A stretch of 64,000 bases of DNA from Haberlea rhodopensis (lineage: Eukaryota; Streptophyta; Magnoliopsida; Lamiales; Gesneriaceae), in contig CAJQUN010000458.1 in the NCBI GenBank assembly GCA_907163345.1, positions 372,001-436,000 on the forward strand. The letters run 5' to 3'. A program made the translations under genes and the position numbers. This document shows, piece by piece, positions 47,810-58,061 of the stretch; the stretch's first letter is position 1; each line of letters starts with the position of its first letter. The notes beneath the pieces were generated by a model. The model made no database searches and was not told the origin of the DNA. It was given only the letters and a program-made list of their open reading frames with translations.

Positions 47810-47996
47810 AGTGGTTAGATAACTCGGGAATGAGTGAAGGGTAGCCTTAGCGATAAGTTGGCTAGGTGCTTACTTTTGAACATGTTTTATATGTATGTTG
47901 CATATGAAGTTTCTAGGTTATGCTAACATGTTTAATTATCTAACGATGTGCTTTATGAACTGCTTTTGGTGTTGTTATTAACCCTTGTGTTGCAGC

Positions 47997-50900
47997 ATGG
48001 CAGCAAATGTAGAAGTGGGAGACGCCATTAGTGTAAACGCAAGTGCTGGGCGTACGAATCCATTGCCACCCCCAGCCTTGGGTGAGGAACCCTCTGAACA
48101 GCAGTTGCTACCTGGGGAATTGAGCTTGGCTCAGTTTATGATGTATCGGCCTCCGATGTTCGAGGGAACTGAATCAGGGGAGAAAGCAGAGGAATGGTTA
48201 GAAAGGATCGAACAGATATTTGTGGCAGCGCCCTGTGCAAAGACGGCCTGGATCCGGTTAGCAGAATTTCAGCTATCCAAGAAAGCACTGATGTGGTGGA
48301 AAACCACAGTGATTGAGCAAGAGGCTCAGGGACAAGAGGTGAATTGGAAGATGTTCCGAACGCGGTTTCTGAACCGCTATTTCTCAGCCGCTGCAAGACA
48401 GGCCAAAGAGGATGAGTTTACCAGTTTAAGACAAGGTACCATGCCTGTATCTGATTATGCTTTGCATTACTGCTCCTTTCTACGTTATGTGCCACACATT
48501 GCTGCAAGCACTCAAGCGAAGATGCGGAACTTCATGAAGGGCTTGAGGCCTGAACTGTATGACAGGGTGATCACTTATGGCCCTGCTTGTTTTGATGATG
48601 CACTCTCACGAGCTGAGTTAGCTGAGTTGGGAGTTGGTGCATATCCTGATGCAGTACCACCTCCAGCACCCCCTCCGAAATCTACTTCTGACCACTTGAA
48701 GCCCAGGGGTGATCAGTTTAAGCCTAGGGGGAACACGTCAGCATCGAGATTCAGTGGCAAGAGGCCCGAGAATCGATGGAAAGGGAAGGGTAGGAATGAC
48801 ACTCCATCTGGGAGAGGACAGCCTCAGGGAGATAGATCTGGAAGAGCTCAGTGCACTATATGTGGACTATCACATTTGGCAAAGGACTGCGTTGGCTGCT
48901 ATGTCTGTGGCGACAGAGGCCACTTCGCTCGACAGTGTCCCAACAGGGGAAGACAGCAGAACTCTGCGGGGAGACCTGCGGACAGAGCAGCACCGCACAG
49001 ACCACCTTTCGCACCGAGGCAGTATGGAGGTCAGCCCACGGGGCCACCTCAGGGTCAGGTGTATGCTTTGACAAGGGAGCAGGCTACAGCGGCTCCAGAG
49101 GAGGTGATAGCGGGTACGTGTCTTTTATTTACGCACCCTGCTCTTATATTGATAGACACAGGTGCGTCACACTCTTTTGTGTCGACGAGTTTTGTTGAAA
49201 GGCACCACATATGCACTTCTCCGTCGCCCATGCCTCTTTTAGTCTCGACCCCCGCAGGAAGAAGTTTGGCTACGGATCAGATTATCTATGATGGCCTCAT
49301 TTATTTTGAGGATAATGAGTTAAGATCAGATTTGATTGTGCTAGGAATGACGGACTTCGATTGCATTGTGGGCATCGATGTTCTGAACAAGTATCAGGCG
49401 GTCGTTAACTGCAGGCAAAGGACTGTCCGATTCAGATCTGATATGGGAGTCCAGTGGACATTCTTTGGGGATGGTTCTCGCCCAAAGATTCCGTTGGTAT
49501 CGGCTGTCAAGATGGCACAATTATTGGAACAAGGTCATTCAGGATACCTTATTTATGCTATTGATGTGACGGAAAAGAAGAAGGAGTTAAAGGTTGAGGA
49601 TGTGCCCGTAGTGGCAGAGTTTGCTGATGTATTTCCGGAGGAGATTCCCGGATTCCCACCGACGAGAGAGGTCGAGTTTGGGATTGAGCTACTACCAGGG
49701 ACGTCTGCAATTTCTCGTGCCCCATATAGGATGGCACCAGCTGAGTTAAGGGAGTTAAAGATGCAGTTGCAGGAGCTCCTTGACAAGGGCTACATACGCC
49801 CTAGCGTATCGCCATGGGGTGCGCCTGTCTTATTTGTTAAGAAGAAAGATGGATCGATGCGCCTATGCATTGACTATAGGCAACTGAATAAGGCCACAGT
49901 CAAGAACAAGTATCCACTTCCGAGAATCGATGACTTGTTTGATCAGTTGCAGGGTACGAGGCTCTACAGTAAGATCGATCTGAGGTCGGGGTACCATCAG
50001 ATTCGAGTAAGAGAAGACGATGTTCAAAAGACGGCTTTCAGGACAAGATATGGGCACTATGAATTCCTGGTTATGCCTTTTGGAGTGACGAATGCCCCAG
50101 CTGTCTTCATGAGTTTGATGAACAGGGTATTCCAGCCGTATTTGGATCAGTTCGTCATAGTCTTCATTGACGACATACTTATTTACTCACGGACTGAAGA
50201 AGAGCACGTAAGGCACTTGAGGACGGTACTTCAGATCCTTAGGGATCATCAGTTGTATGCAAAGCTTAGTAAGTGCGAGTTCTGGTTGGACAGCGTGGTA
50301 TTCTTAGGCCATGTCATATCTAGCCAGGGGATATCTGTGGATCCCAGGAAGATCGAAGCTGTGATGGAGTGGGTTGCACCCACTTCTGTACCAGAAATAC
50401 GGAGCTTCCTTGGTTTGGCAGGTTATTACCGACGTTTCGTCGAAGGTTTCTCAAAAATTGCCAAACCCCTGACACAGCTGACTCAGAAAGGAGTCCCCTT
50501 CTATTGGTCCGAGGCTTGTGAAGAAGGTTTTCAAGAGCTGAAGCGTCGCTTGACTACAGCACCTGTTTTAGTGATTCCGACTGAGAATAAGAGATTTGCC
50601 TTGTATACGGATGCGTCACTGCAGGGTTTGGGCTGTGTGTTAATGCAAGATAAGCATGTAGTGGCTTATGCATCGAGGCAGCTGAAGCCACACGAGGCTA
50701 GGTATCCAGTGCATGATTTGGAACTGGCGGCCATCATATTTGCCTTGAAGATCTGGAGGCATTACTTGTATGGCACGTCCTTCACTATATATACGGACCA
50801 TAAGAGCCTGAAGTTCTTATTTACTCAGGCAGAGTTGAATATGAGGCAAAGAAGGTGGATGGACTTACTCAAAGACTATGATTGTGAAATTGAGTACCAT

Positions 50901-52523
50901 CCAGGTAAAGCAAACTTGATAGCAGACGCCTTAAGTCGGAAGGTGAAGAGTACTGCAGAGGATGTCATGTGTTTGTCGGCCTTGATGACTTCTTATTGCC
51001 ATCTGGGCTATGATTTCGATGTAGACACGTCGCCTGTGCGAGTGTCGACCCTTTTGGCAGAGCCAGACATATTTGAGGCAATCAGGAAGGCCCAGAAGTC
51101 GGATAGTGAGGTTCAGAGGTGGACGTCATTGGTACATCAGGGTCAGCCATCCAAGTTCAGAGTGGCTGAGGATGATTCTTTGAGACTGGGCAACCGATGG
51201 GTAGTCCCAGATACACCAGAACTACGTAGAGGAATATTGGAGCGAGCTCACAGTAGTCGGTTCAGTATCCACCCAGGGGGAAAGAAGATGTACAAAGATC
51301 TATGCGATCAATTCTGGTGGAGACGCATGAAGCGTGAGGTAATCATTTTTGTTAAAAAATGTTTGATCTGCCAGCAGGTAAAGGCAGAGAGGCAGAGGCC
51401 TGGTGGAGAGCTGAAGAGCTTAGAGGTGCCTGAATGGAAGTGGGAGCATATATCTATGGATTTCGTGACCCACTTGCCGAGGACGGCCTCAGGATTTGAT
51501 GCGATCTGGGTGATCGTGGATAGGCTGACGAAGACGGCTCATTTCATCCCTTACAGTATGTCATATACGTACTTGAAGATGGCCCAGATGTATATAAGGG
51601 ATGTGGTAAGGTTGCATGGTATTCCAGTCTCGGTAGTGTCTGACAGGGACCCGAGGTTCACTTCACATTTCTGGGAGGGTCTCCAGACAGCTTTGGGTAC
51701 AGAGGTGAGACTGAGTACGGCCTATCACCCTCAGACAGATGGCCAAACAGAGCGTACCATTCAGACGCTCGAAGACATGTTGAGGGCGTGCATTATGGAG
51801 TTTGATACTCCGTGGCAGGATTCAGTACCGCTGGTGGAGTTCTCCTATAATAACAGTTATCAGGCGAGCATTCAAATGGCCCCTTTTGAAGCTCTCTATG
51901 GACGACGATGTAGATCACCACTGTATTGGGAGGACTTGACCAGCAAAGCGGTCGGAGGACCGGATATGATCAGAGATATGGAAGGTAAGATAAAGTTGAT
52001 ACGCCAGAAGATGAAAGCGGCCCAAGATAGGCAAGCGGCCTATGCCAATAAGCGGCGACGACCACTAGAATTCCAGTTAGGAGACAGGGTCTTCTTAAAG
52101 ATCTCGTCCTTCAGGGGCGTGGTTCGTTTTGGGATGCGGGGAAAGTTATCTCCGAGGTATGTTGGGCCATATGAAATTTTGCAGCGTATCGGTACTTTGG
52201 CATATCGTTTGGCTCTACCGCCATCTTTATCTGGCATACACGATGTTTTCCATGTCTCTATGTTACGGAAGTATGAGCCAGATCCGTCTCATGTCTTACA
52301 GCCTACAGAAGTTCAGTTAGACTCAGATATGTCCTACGAAGAACGACCAATCAGAATTCTGGATCGAAAGGATCGCAGACTACGGAGCAAAGTTATACCG
52401 ATGGTCAAAGTTCAGTGGGATCGTCGGGGTGTCGAGGAGGCTACATGGGAGACGGAACGGCATATGGTGCAGCACTACCCGGAACTATTCTCTGGTATGT
52501 ATTTATGTTTAGTTCCGTTATGA
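47997..52523 (+). CDS. gag-pol: D gag-pol polyprotein, intact chromovirus (1508 aa)
   Basis: This is a single frame encoding the whole particle and replication machinery. Approximate residue positions are: Gag capsid 60-230; two zinc knuckles 285-320 (CX2CX3HX4C then CX2CX4HX4C); aspartic protease DTGAS near 387; RT 575-740 with FIDD near 723; RNase H about 865-985; integrase HHCC finger about 1080-1125; DDE core about 1154 to 1252; chromodomain about 1450-1498. The chromodomain is expected to steer integration to marked chromatin. I chose ATG 47997, because the frame is open upstream only through a TTG, and the Kozak-like CAGCATGGC is conserved in B and F. Gag and Pol share one frame, so the Gag excess needed for particles must come from processing or another control, not a frameshift. 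Confidence 0.96.
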   Translation: MAANVEVGDAISVNASAGRTNPLPPPALGEEPSEQQLLPGELSLAQFMMYRPPMFEGTESGEKAEEWLERIEQIFVAAPCAKTAWIRLAEFQLSKKALMWWKTTVIEQEAQGQEVNWKMFRTRFLNRYFSAAARQAKEDEFTSLRQGTMPVSDYALHYCSFLRYVPHIAASTQAKMRNFMKGLRPELYDRVITYGPACFDDALSRAELAELGVGAYPDAVPPPAPPPKSTSDHLKPRGDQFKPRGNTSASRFSGKRPENRWKGKGRNDTPSGRGQPQGDRSGRAQCTICGLSHLAKDCVGCYVCGDRGHFARQCPNRGRQQNSAGRPADRAAPHRPPFAPRQYGGQPTGPPQGQVYALTREQATAAPEEVIAGTCLLFTHPALILIDTGASHSFVSTSFVERHHICTSPSPMPLLVSTPAGRSLATDQIIYDGLIYFEDNELRSDLIVLGMTDFDCIVGIDVLNKYQAVVNCRQRTVRFRSDMGVQWTFFGDGSRPKIPLVSAVKMAQLLEQGHSGYLIYAIDVTEKKKELKVEDVPVVAEFADVFPEEIPGFPPTREVEFGIELLPGTSAISRAPYRMAPAELRELKMQLQELLDKGYIRPSVSPWGAPVLFVKKKDGSMRLCIDYRQLNKATVKNKYPLPRIDDLFDQLQGTRLYSKIDLRSGYHQIRVREDDVQKTAFRTRYGHYEFLVMPFGVTNAPAVFMSLMNRVFQPYLDQFVIVFIDDILIYSRTEEEHVRHLRTVLQILRDHQLYAKLSKCEFWLDSVVFLGHVISSQGISVDPRKIEAVMEWVAPTSVPEIRSFLGLAGYYRRFVEGFSKIAKPLTQLTQKGVPFYWSEACEEGFQELKRRLTTAPVLVIPTENKRFALYTDASLQGLGCVLMQDKHVVAYASRQLKPHEARYPVHDLELAAIIFALKIWRHYLYGTSFTIYTDHKSLKFLFTQAELNMRQRRWMDLLKDYDCEIEYHPGKANLIADALSRKVKSTAEDVMCLSALMTSYCHLGYDFDVDTSPVRVSTLLAEPDIFEAIRKAQKSDSEVQRWTSLVHQGQPSKFRVAEDDSLRLGNRWVVPDTPELRRGILERAHSSRFSIHPGGKKMYKDLCDQFWWRRMKREVIIFVKKCLICQQVKAERQRPGGELKSLEVPEWKWEHISMDFVTHLPRTASGFDAIWVIVDRLTKTAHFIPYSMSYTYLKMAQMYIRDVVRLHGIPVSVVSDRDPRFTSHFWEGLQTALGTEVRLSTAYHPQTDGQTERTIQTLEDMLRACIMEFDTPWQDSVPLVEFSYNNSYQASIQMAPFEALYGRRCRSPLYWEDLTSKAVGGPDMIRDMEGKIKLIRQKMKAAQDRQAAYANKRRRPLEFQLGDRVFLKISSFRGVVRFGMRGKLSPRYVGPYEILQRIGTLAYRLALPPSLSGIHDVFHVSMLRKYEPDPSHVLQPTEVQLDSDMSYEERPIRILDRKDRRLRSKVIPMVKVQWDRRGVEEATWETERHMVQHYPELFSGMYLCLVPL

Positions 52524-52533
52524 TGATGCATGT

Positions 52534-52570
52534 GGATTTCGAGGACGAAATCTTATAAGTAGGGGAGGAA
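52534..52570 (+). other. D terminal hairpin and polypurine tract
   Basis: A stem of the GATTTCG-AGGA-CGAAATC type is followed by AAGTAGGGGAGGAA immediately before the 3' LTR, the plus-strand priming site. Confidence 0.8.
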
Positions 52571-54813
52571 TGTAATACCCCCGAAATGTGATATGATTAT
52601 GTGCTACGATGATGAATTATGATGTATTTAAGAGGGTCATGGTATTTTAATTGGGGGTTAAAATTATGATATGATGATATGGTTTAGGTTGCATGTTACG
52701 GGTTTTTAATTGTTGTGATGATGTAGTGCAATTGTGAAATATCAAGGGAAATTATTTTTATACATCATAAGAAATACCGGGATACAATTAAACACCACAA
52801 AAGCACCCTACATGCAACCACCCTTTTCCCCCCACTTGGCCACAACCCATACCCCTACCCTTATTTTCGGAAAAGCAGAGTGGCCAGGGAGGACTTTTGG
52901 TCCATCTTCTTTACTCACTCCATCTCCTCCAAACTCTCCTCCTTCTCTCCAAACCCTCTAAAAACACTCAGACAGTAAGTAGGAAGAAGAGGATCACGTT
53001 TTATTGTTCTTTTTCTTGAAGGAAAGTCGTGCCAAAAAGTGGTGAGGAGTCATTCTTTTCCCAGATTTCAGGGTTCAAGCACATGTTTTCTTTGTAGTAG
53101 ATTTGGTAGGATAGTGTAGGGTTTGATGAACTCTTGTTATGAGTACTTTTATATGATGTTTATGAAGCTTCTAGCATGTCTTGTTAAGTAACTTGCATGC
53201 TTTATGTGTTAGATGTCCGACTTGGAAACTAGGTGTTCGAAAATCTGGGTAATGATGGGATGCCCTGTTTTTCTGTAAGTTGGATGAGCTCAAAGTTTAT
53301 GAGGATGTTAGGATGCATGCTAGCTTAAGTTTTATGAAAACTTGAATTTACGTGCTTACATAGATGTTTTATGAAGCCCCTAGCATATATGTTGGAACAT
53401 GTTGCATGGTTTATATGTGAGAATCGTTGCTATAAAAAGTAATGCTCGAAAATCTGGGTAGAAGTTGTGATGCCCTGTTTCCAGAAAAGTTGACCCGGTG
53501 CTTGTATAATTGGTCGACGTTTATGCATGTGGACTTATGTTTAAGGCGTAAATTTGAATTGGATACACTCAGGGTAGTGTAGTGCAACTACTAGCATGAT
53601 GGCTTTGGCATGTATTATGTCTTACATGTTAGTTTTAAGGGTATGATTAACGGTGCCAAGTAATTCTGGAAAATCGCTCAAAGGAACAGGGTTGGCGATC
53701 GATCGCCAAGGAGGCAAGATCGATCGCGACGTTCCAGTGAGTTGTGGCGATCGATCGCCAATTTCGAGGCGATCGATCGCGGATTAAAATTTTTTGGTAT
53801 GCGAGGCAGTAGCATCTCGCGATCGATCGGGGCTCTTGGACGATCGATCGCGAGATGATGTTTAAGGATTTATGTGGTTTTAATTTAAGTTTTGTTTCCG
53901 GATTAATATGAGGTGCCTAATAAAGTATTATGTGATTGTGTAGAGCCACCCCAGGTACCGGCACAATCAAGGAGATAAGTCTGTTGACTCCTCCTCTTTT
54001 TGAAAAGGTACGTAAGAGACGTACGGGCATCGGACGGTAAAATACATCCTTACACTATGACTATGCATTTATAGCATGAATATGTATACGATGAAATCAT
54101 GATGTTTATGCGATGTTTATATGATAATGTGTATACAATGTTTATATGATGATGTGTAAACGATGTCTATATGACTATGTTATTGTGGTAAGGTGCCACG
54201 GGGTAAGGTGCCCCACATGGTAAGTAGCCATGCGATGTTATTGTGGTAAGGTGCCACGGGGTAAGGTGCCCCACATGGTAAGTAGCCATGCGATGTTATT
54301 GTGGTAAGGTGCCACGGGGTAAGGTGCCCCACATGGTAAGAGGCCATGCGATGTTATTGTGGTAAGGTGCCACGGGGTAAGGTGCCCCATATGCATGATT
54401 ATGAATCAGGGACAACAATAAGAAGTTAATGAATAACCAGCATATTTACTTAACTAAGATTTCATGCATTTACTATAATGTTTATATGTTGTTAAGTGAA
54501 ATTGTATATGCTCATGATGTGTTGTCCCTGTAGGTACGCTTTTGGATGAAAGGACTAAGGGTCGGGTTGAGGCAGTGAGCTACGAGGGACTCAGGAACGT
54601 TTAGGATTTCAAGTTATGATTAGTATCTACTCTAGGAGTAGTGTAAATCTAAATGACACTCTTTTGGAATGTAATGAATTATTTTGAAGTTTTGTAACTT
54701 TTTGGCCTGTAATCCTGTTAGCTCATGTAACAACCGAATCCTTAAGACGTTATCAATGCATGATTAATCCTTTTTATGTTTAGTAATCACTGTTAAGGTG
54801 GAAAGACCCCATA
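52571..54813 (+). repeat. D 3' LTR
   Basis: This 2243-bp LTR is collinear with the 5' LTR at an offset of 7020 bp. It differs near 52589 (T/G), 53510 (G/T), 54175 (G/T) and in the penultimate base. Confidence 0.95.
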
Positions 54814-54818
54814 GTTTA

Positions 54819-56080
54819 ATTCACATTTTAGATGAATTATGGTGTTTAATTGGGTTCGATTTGTGAGATAAGGGTTCGAAAATTTGTAGGGTGTTCTTGA
54901 ACAATTTTCGTTATTGTCTCATTTGTTTCCCTCCCTGCATGTACCCTGCCCCGGGTCTTTTAAAAGGTTAATTGTCGTGTGTTGACAATATTTTGAGGGT
55001 TATGGGTGTGCTTGAGCATGGGTTGCATGTTCGTAAATAATTGTGAATTATTTATCGTGTTAGCACATCGTTCCTCGGGGCATGGAACTCGAGCCAGATT
55101 TGGCTCGGACTTCGGAGATTTAAGGTACGTGCGACGTACGAGCATTACTATATATATTAGAGCATTGTGAAATGCATAATGTATTTTGATTTCATTGAAT
55201 ATTGTGCGTGTGGTTATATATATATGTTGATATAGCCAAGGAACGACCAAATCTTGATATCGCCTCTTGTAGCGTGCGTGACACTAGAGTAGGATAACTC
55301 TTACAAGATATAAGGGGTACTGGGTTTATATGACTATTGTAGGGCATTTGAGATGCCTGAGGATGATCGTAGAATCATGTATTCATTATAAGACATTTGA
55401 GATGTCTAGGTATAATGGAGAATTGGTAAAATAAATGCTAGGTATTTGAGCTATCTGTGATTGATAGCGAAGTTGTGAAATCAGTATTAGATATTGAGAT
55501 ATCTATATTTGCATGTATAATGAATTTGGAATCACTATCTATTGATACTCGAGAATTAGGCATGCGATGAGTTAATCAATGTGTTGATTTACTGATTTTT
55601 GAGATTTGATGAGTTTGATGATTGTGAGAATAGGGACAGTACACGGAATCCCAGATGAGGACGTTGCCATCCAGGGAGTATCATTTAAATTCATTAGTAT
55701 TTACTTTTGTTGTAAATTATGAATTTCATTATTGTGATTATGGGATTTTGTGTATTGGTATGCTCACCCCGTTGGGGGCTGTCTCTGTTGGGGCAGGTGA
55801 ACAGGTACATCGATGGCTGTGGAGCTGAGCTCGAGCTGTTGATTTGATGTACTCCCAGGATCGTGGTACCAGGGCTTGATGGAGCACAGTATCGTATAGA
55901 GTACTTATATACACCTGAGGATTATATACATATTCATGATGCTCGCATGTGAGCACGATTATACTTGTATATGGATTGTATATAAAGGCATGAGCCTTTC
56001 TCTCTTTCATTTTATGTTGCATGCAATTAGAGGTAGAATTGCAAAATGATATGAGAGTCATTGGTGTATTATGTGGGTGT
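54819..56080 (+). repeat. G 5' LTR, middle part
   Basis: This continues the G LTR after D. It contains GTACGT-n3-ACGTAC (55125-55139) and then sequence matching LTR C from about 3185 on (55620-55990). There is no gene. Confidence 0.75.
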
Positions 56081-57660
56081 TGAAACCCACTTTTGTCGTC
56101 ATGTGTGACCGCTTTTATTTTAAACAAAAGATATTTCAAAGAATGGGTTGAAGCGATTCTACCGCAAGTGCACGGTTGTCAAGTTTTAGTATAGTGAAAA
56201 TTAAGTACAGGTTGTCGAATCCACAGGGACTAACGTATAAGTACCAAATAAGATTAATAAAATTATATTTAGCCTACGATAAAAGAAGTTTGATTAACTA
56301 GAACTAAATTAAACTAAAGAATAAAGATTAAACTAGAAACAAAGACTAGAATGGCTCCGGAAATGCGAAGGTAAGTCACTCGAGAAAATTACCAAGCTCG
56401 TCGTTCAATTATGTTATCTCTAATGATTCAATGGAATTCTCAGTTTATCAACCAATTGATTTTAAAGGTGAAAGGTTTTCACTATTATTCGATACACTCT
56501 CTCGAGCTGTAACGAAACTAACAATAAATTAGAATAAGTCACTCTCGTGCACCTATTTACTAATTCAAAGTTGCTTAAATTATCAAAACCTTATAACTCT
56601 AAATCTTTCGATTTCAAGTTCTCACGTATGCGATATCATCTCTCGATCTCAATCATGACATACATCATAAATTAATGGAGCGTGTTACCACGTTATCTCT
56701 CGATCTCGGTTGTAACTCTCAAATTCAATCAAAGCTAGCTAGACTTTGATCTACACATGCAATCAATCTATGAACAATAAATATCAATGCGCTCAAATAC
56801 CAATGAATCAATATATCAAACACAACGAACGAAAACTTCAATAATATAAACCAAATTCGATTCAAATCAAATACAGATGAGTTTAATTGTCTCTCGACCT
56901 CAAAAACATCAAATGAAAATGAAAATCAAATAAATTAAGGTTCAGAAATACGATAAAAGATGGATGAATCCGTGCGTTGCACCGTAATTCCTTCTCTTGT
57001 TCCTTCCTTGCACTCCGGAAGAGATTGGCTCGACTTTGAACGAAGAACGGAGATTGGATCTCCTTGGCGGCGTTGGGCGGCGTCTCCTTGACCTAGAAAT
57101 CGTCTGATAAATGTGTCTAATCTCGTCTCTCCCTTGAAAATGGATCAAAACTCCCGCTTAAAAGCCCCCAAAATCTCGATAAATAAGGAAAATAAAATCT
57201 TCAGATTTCGCGTCTCGATCGATCGAGATTTTCACCGATCGATCGGTGCACTGTTCACGTCAGCCTTTTGCACTCACTGCCTCGCTCGATCGATCGAGAA
57301 TTTCCACCGATCGATCGAGATTTCTCAAAATTTGTTGCTGAGGTTACTGCCTCGCTCGATCGATTGATATTTCCACCGATCGATCGAGCCTTCAAAAAAT
57401 CTGATTCTCGCTTCTGGCTGGCTCGATCGATCGAGAATAAATCTCGATCGATCGAGATTTGGGAAATTCATTTTCTTTCATTTTCTCTTCTTTTACCCCT
57501 CGATTTCGCCCGTTATCTTCATGTAAGCTCATTTCTTCCACTTCCGGTCTAATTTCCTGAAATAAACGAATAAAAACCAAAAAGCATAATATCATCCAGG
57601 AAAAAGTACGGAAAATGGGAAGAAATTACAGTTAAAATCACTCAAAATCTAAGCCTATCA
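56081..57660 (-). mobile_element. Probable solo LTR of a Tat/Athila-like gypsy element
   Basis: This 1580-bp insert in G's LTR is absent from LTR C. On the minus strand it starts TGATAGGCTTAGAT and ends GTGGGTTTCA (TG..CA). Near the end it has the CCCTGTGGATTCGA...CCGTGCACTTGC stretch that I know from 3' ends of plant Tat/Athila-type LTRs. No PBS, interior or clear 5-bp TSD is seen, so solo LTR is the best reading. It carries its own CGATCGATCG array (about 57216-57453). Confidence 0.5.
57216..57453 (-). promoter_or_regulatory. CGATCGATCG palindrome array in the solo LTR (8 sites)
   Basis: Approximate starts are 57216, 57236, 57287, 57308, 57357 (decayed), 57377, 57424 and 57444. Spacings are 20, 51, 21, 49, 20, 47 and 20: four pairs about 20-21 bp apart with about 47-51 bp between pairs, the same rule as in the chromovirus LTRs. 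Confidence 0.5.
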
Positions 57661-58045
57661 ATGTGTGTGGTGTCTTCCCTGGCTGGGAATTTACTTAGTG
57701 TTGCTGCATTCTGATGAGTATTATGTTTTCCCTGGCCGGGAATTATGTTATGTGTTGTGCTTTTATTTCGGGATAGCTCTATTTATGGGGAGACTCTGCC
57801 CAAATTTTTATAAAAGTCCACAATGTAAAAAGTGGCACAAAGGGGATGGTATTGGGCGAACTTTATGAGTCTATTTGTTGTTAGGCTGATGATCTTATAC
57901 ATTGAGTATTAAAGAAAATTTTGTGATTGCCATTCAATGATAAAGTATCATCTGAGCTTCCCGATTGACTTTTTTTTTTTGAAAGCATGTGCCATACATA
58001 GTGGTTAATACACTAATCAAGGGTTAAGGGATAGGGGTCCTTACA
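57661..58045 (+). repeat. G 5' LTR, end part
   Basis: This matches the end of LTR C (3700-3879) and terminates ..GTCCTTACA, followed by the PBS. Confidence 0.75.
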
Positions 58046-58049
58046 TTAG

Positions 58050-58061
58050 TGGTATCAGAGC
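58050..58061 (+). other. Primer-binding site (tRNA-iMet), G
   Basis: TGGTATCAGAGC lies four bases after the G LTR end, the same spacing as in A1, B and D. Confidence 0.85.

Larger units (their letters stand above)
45551..54813 (+). mobile_element. D: intact young Ty3/gypsy chromovirus (Tekay/Del type), TSD GTTTA
   Basis: D is a 9263-bp element with two 2243-bp LTRs, PBS, one uninterrupted gag-pol, terminal hairpin, polypurine tract and matching TSD GTTTA (45546-45550, 54814-54818). By eye the LTRs differ at about four positions, including the final CA changed to TA in the 3' copy. It has every part needed for autonomy and is the best candidate donor for related copies. Confidence 0.97.

Noticed and set aside
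55738..56139. 133-codon minus-strand frame
   Set aside because: It crosses the boundary between the G LTR and the solo LTR insert, so it is a chance frame.
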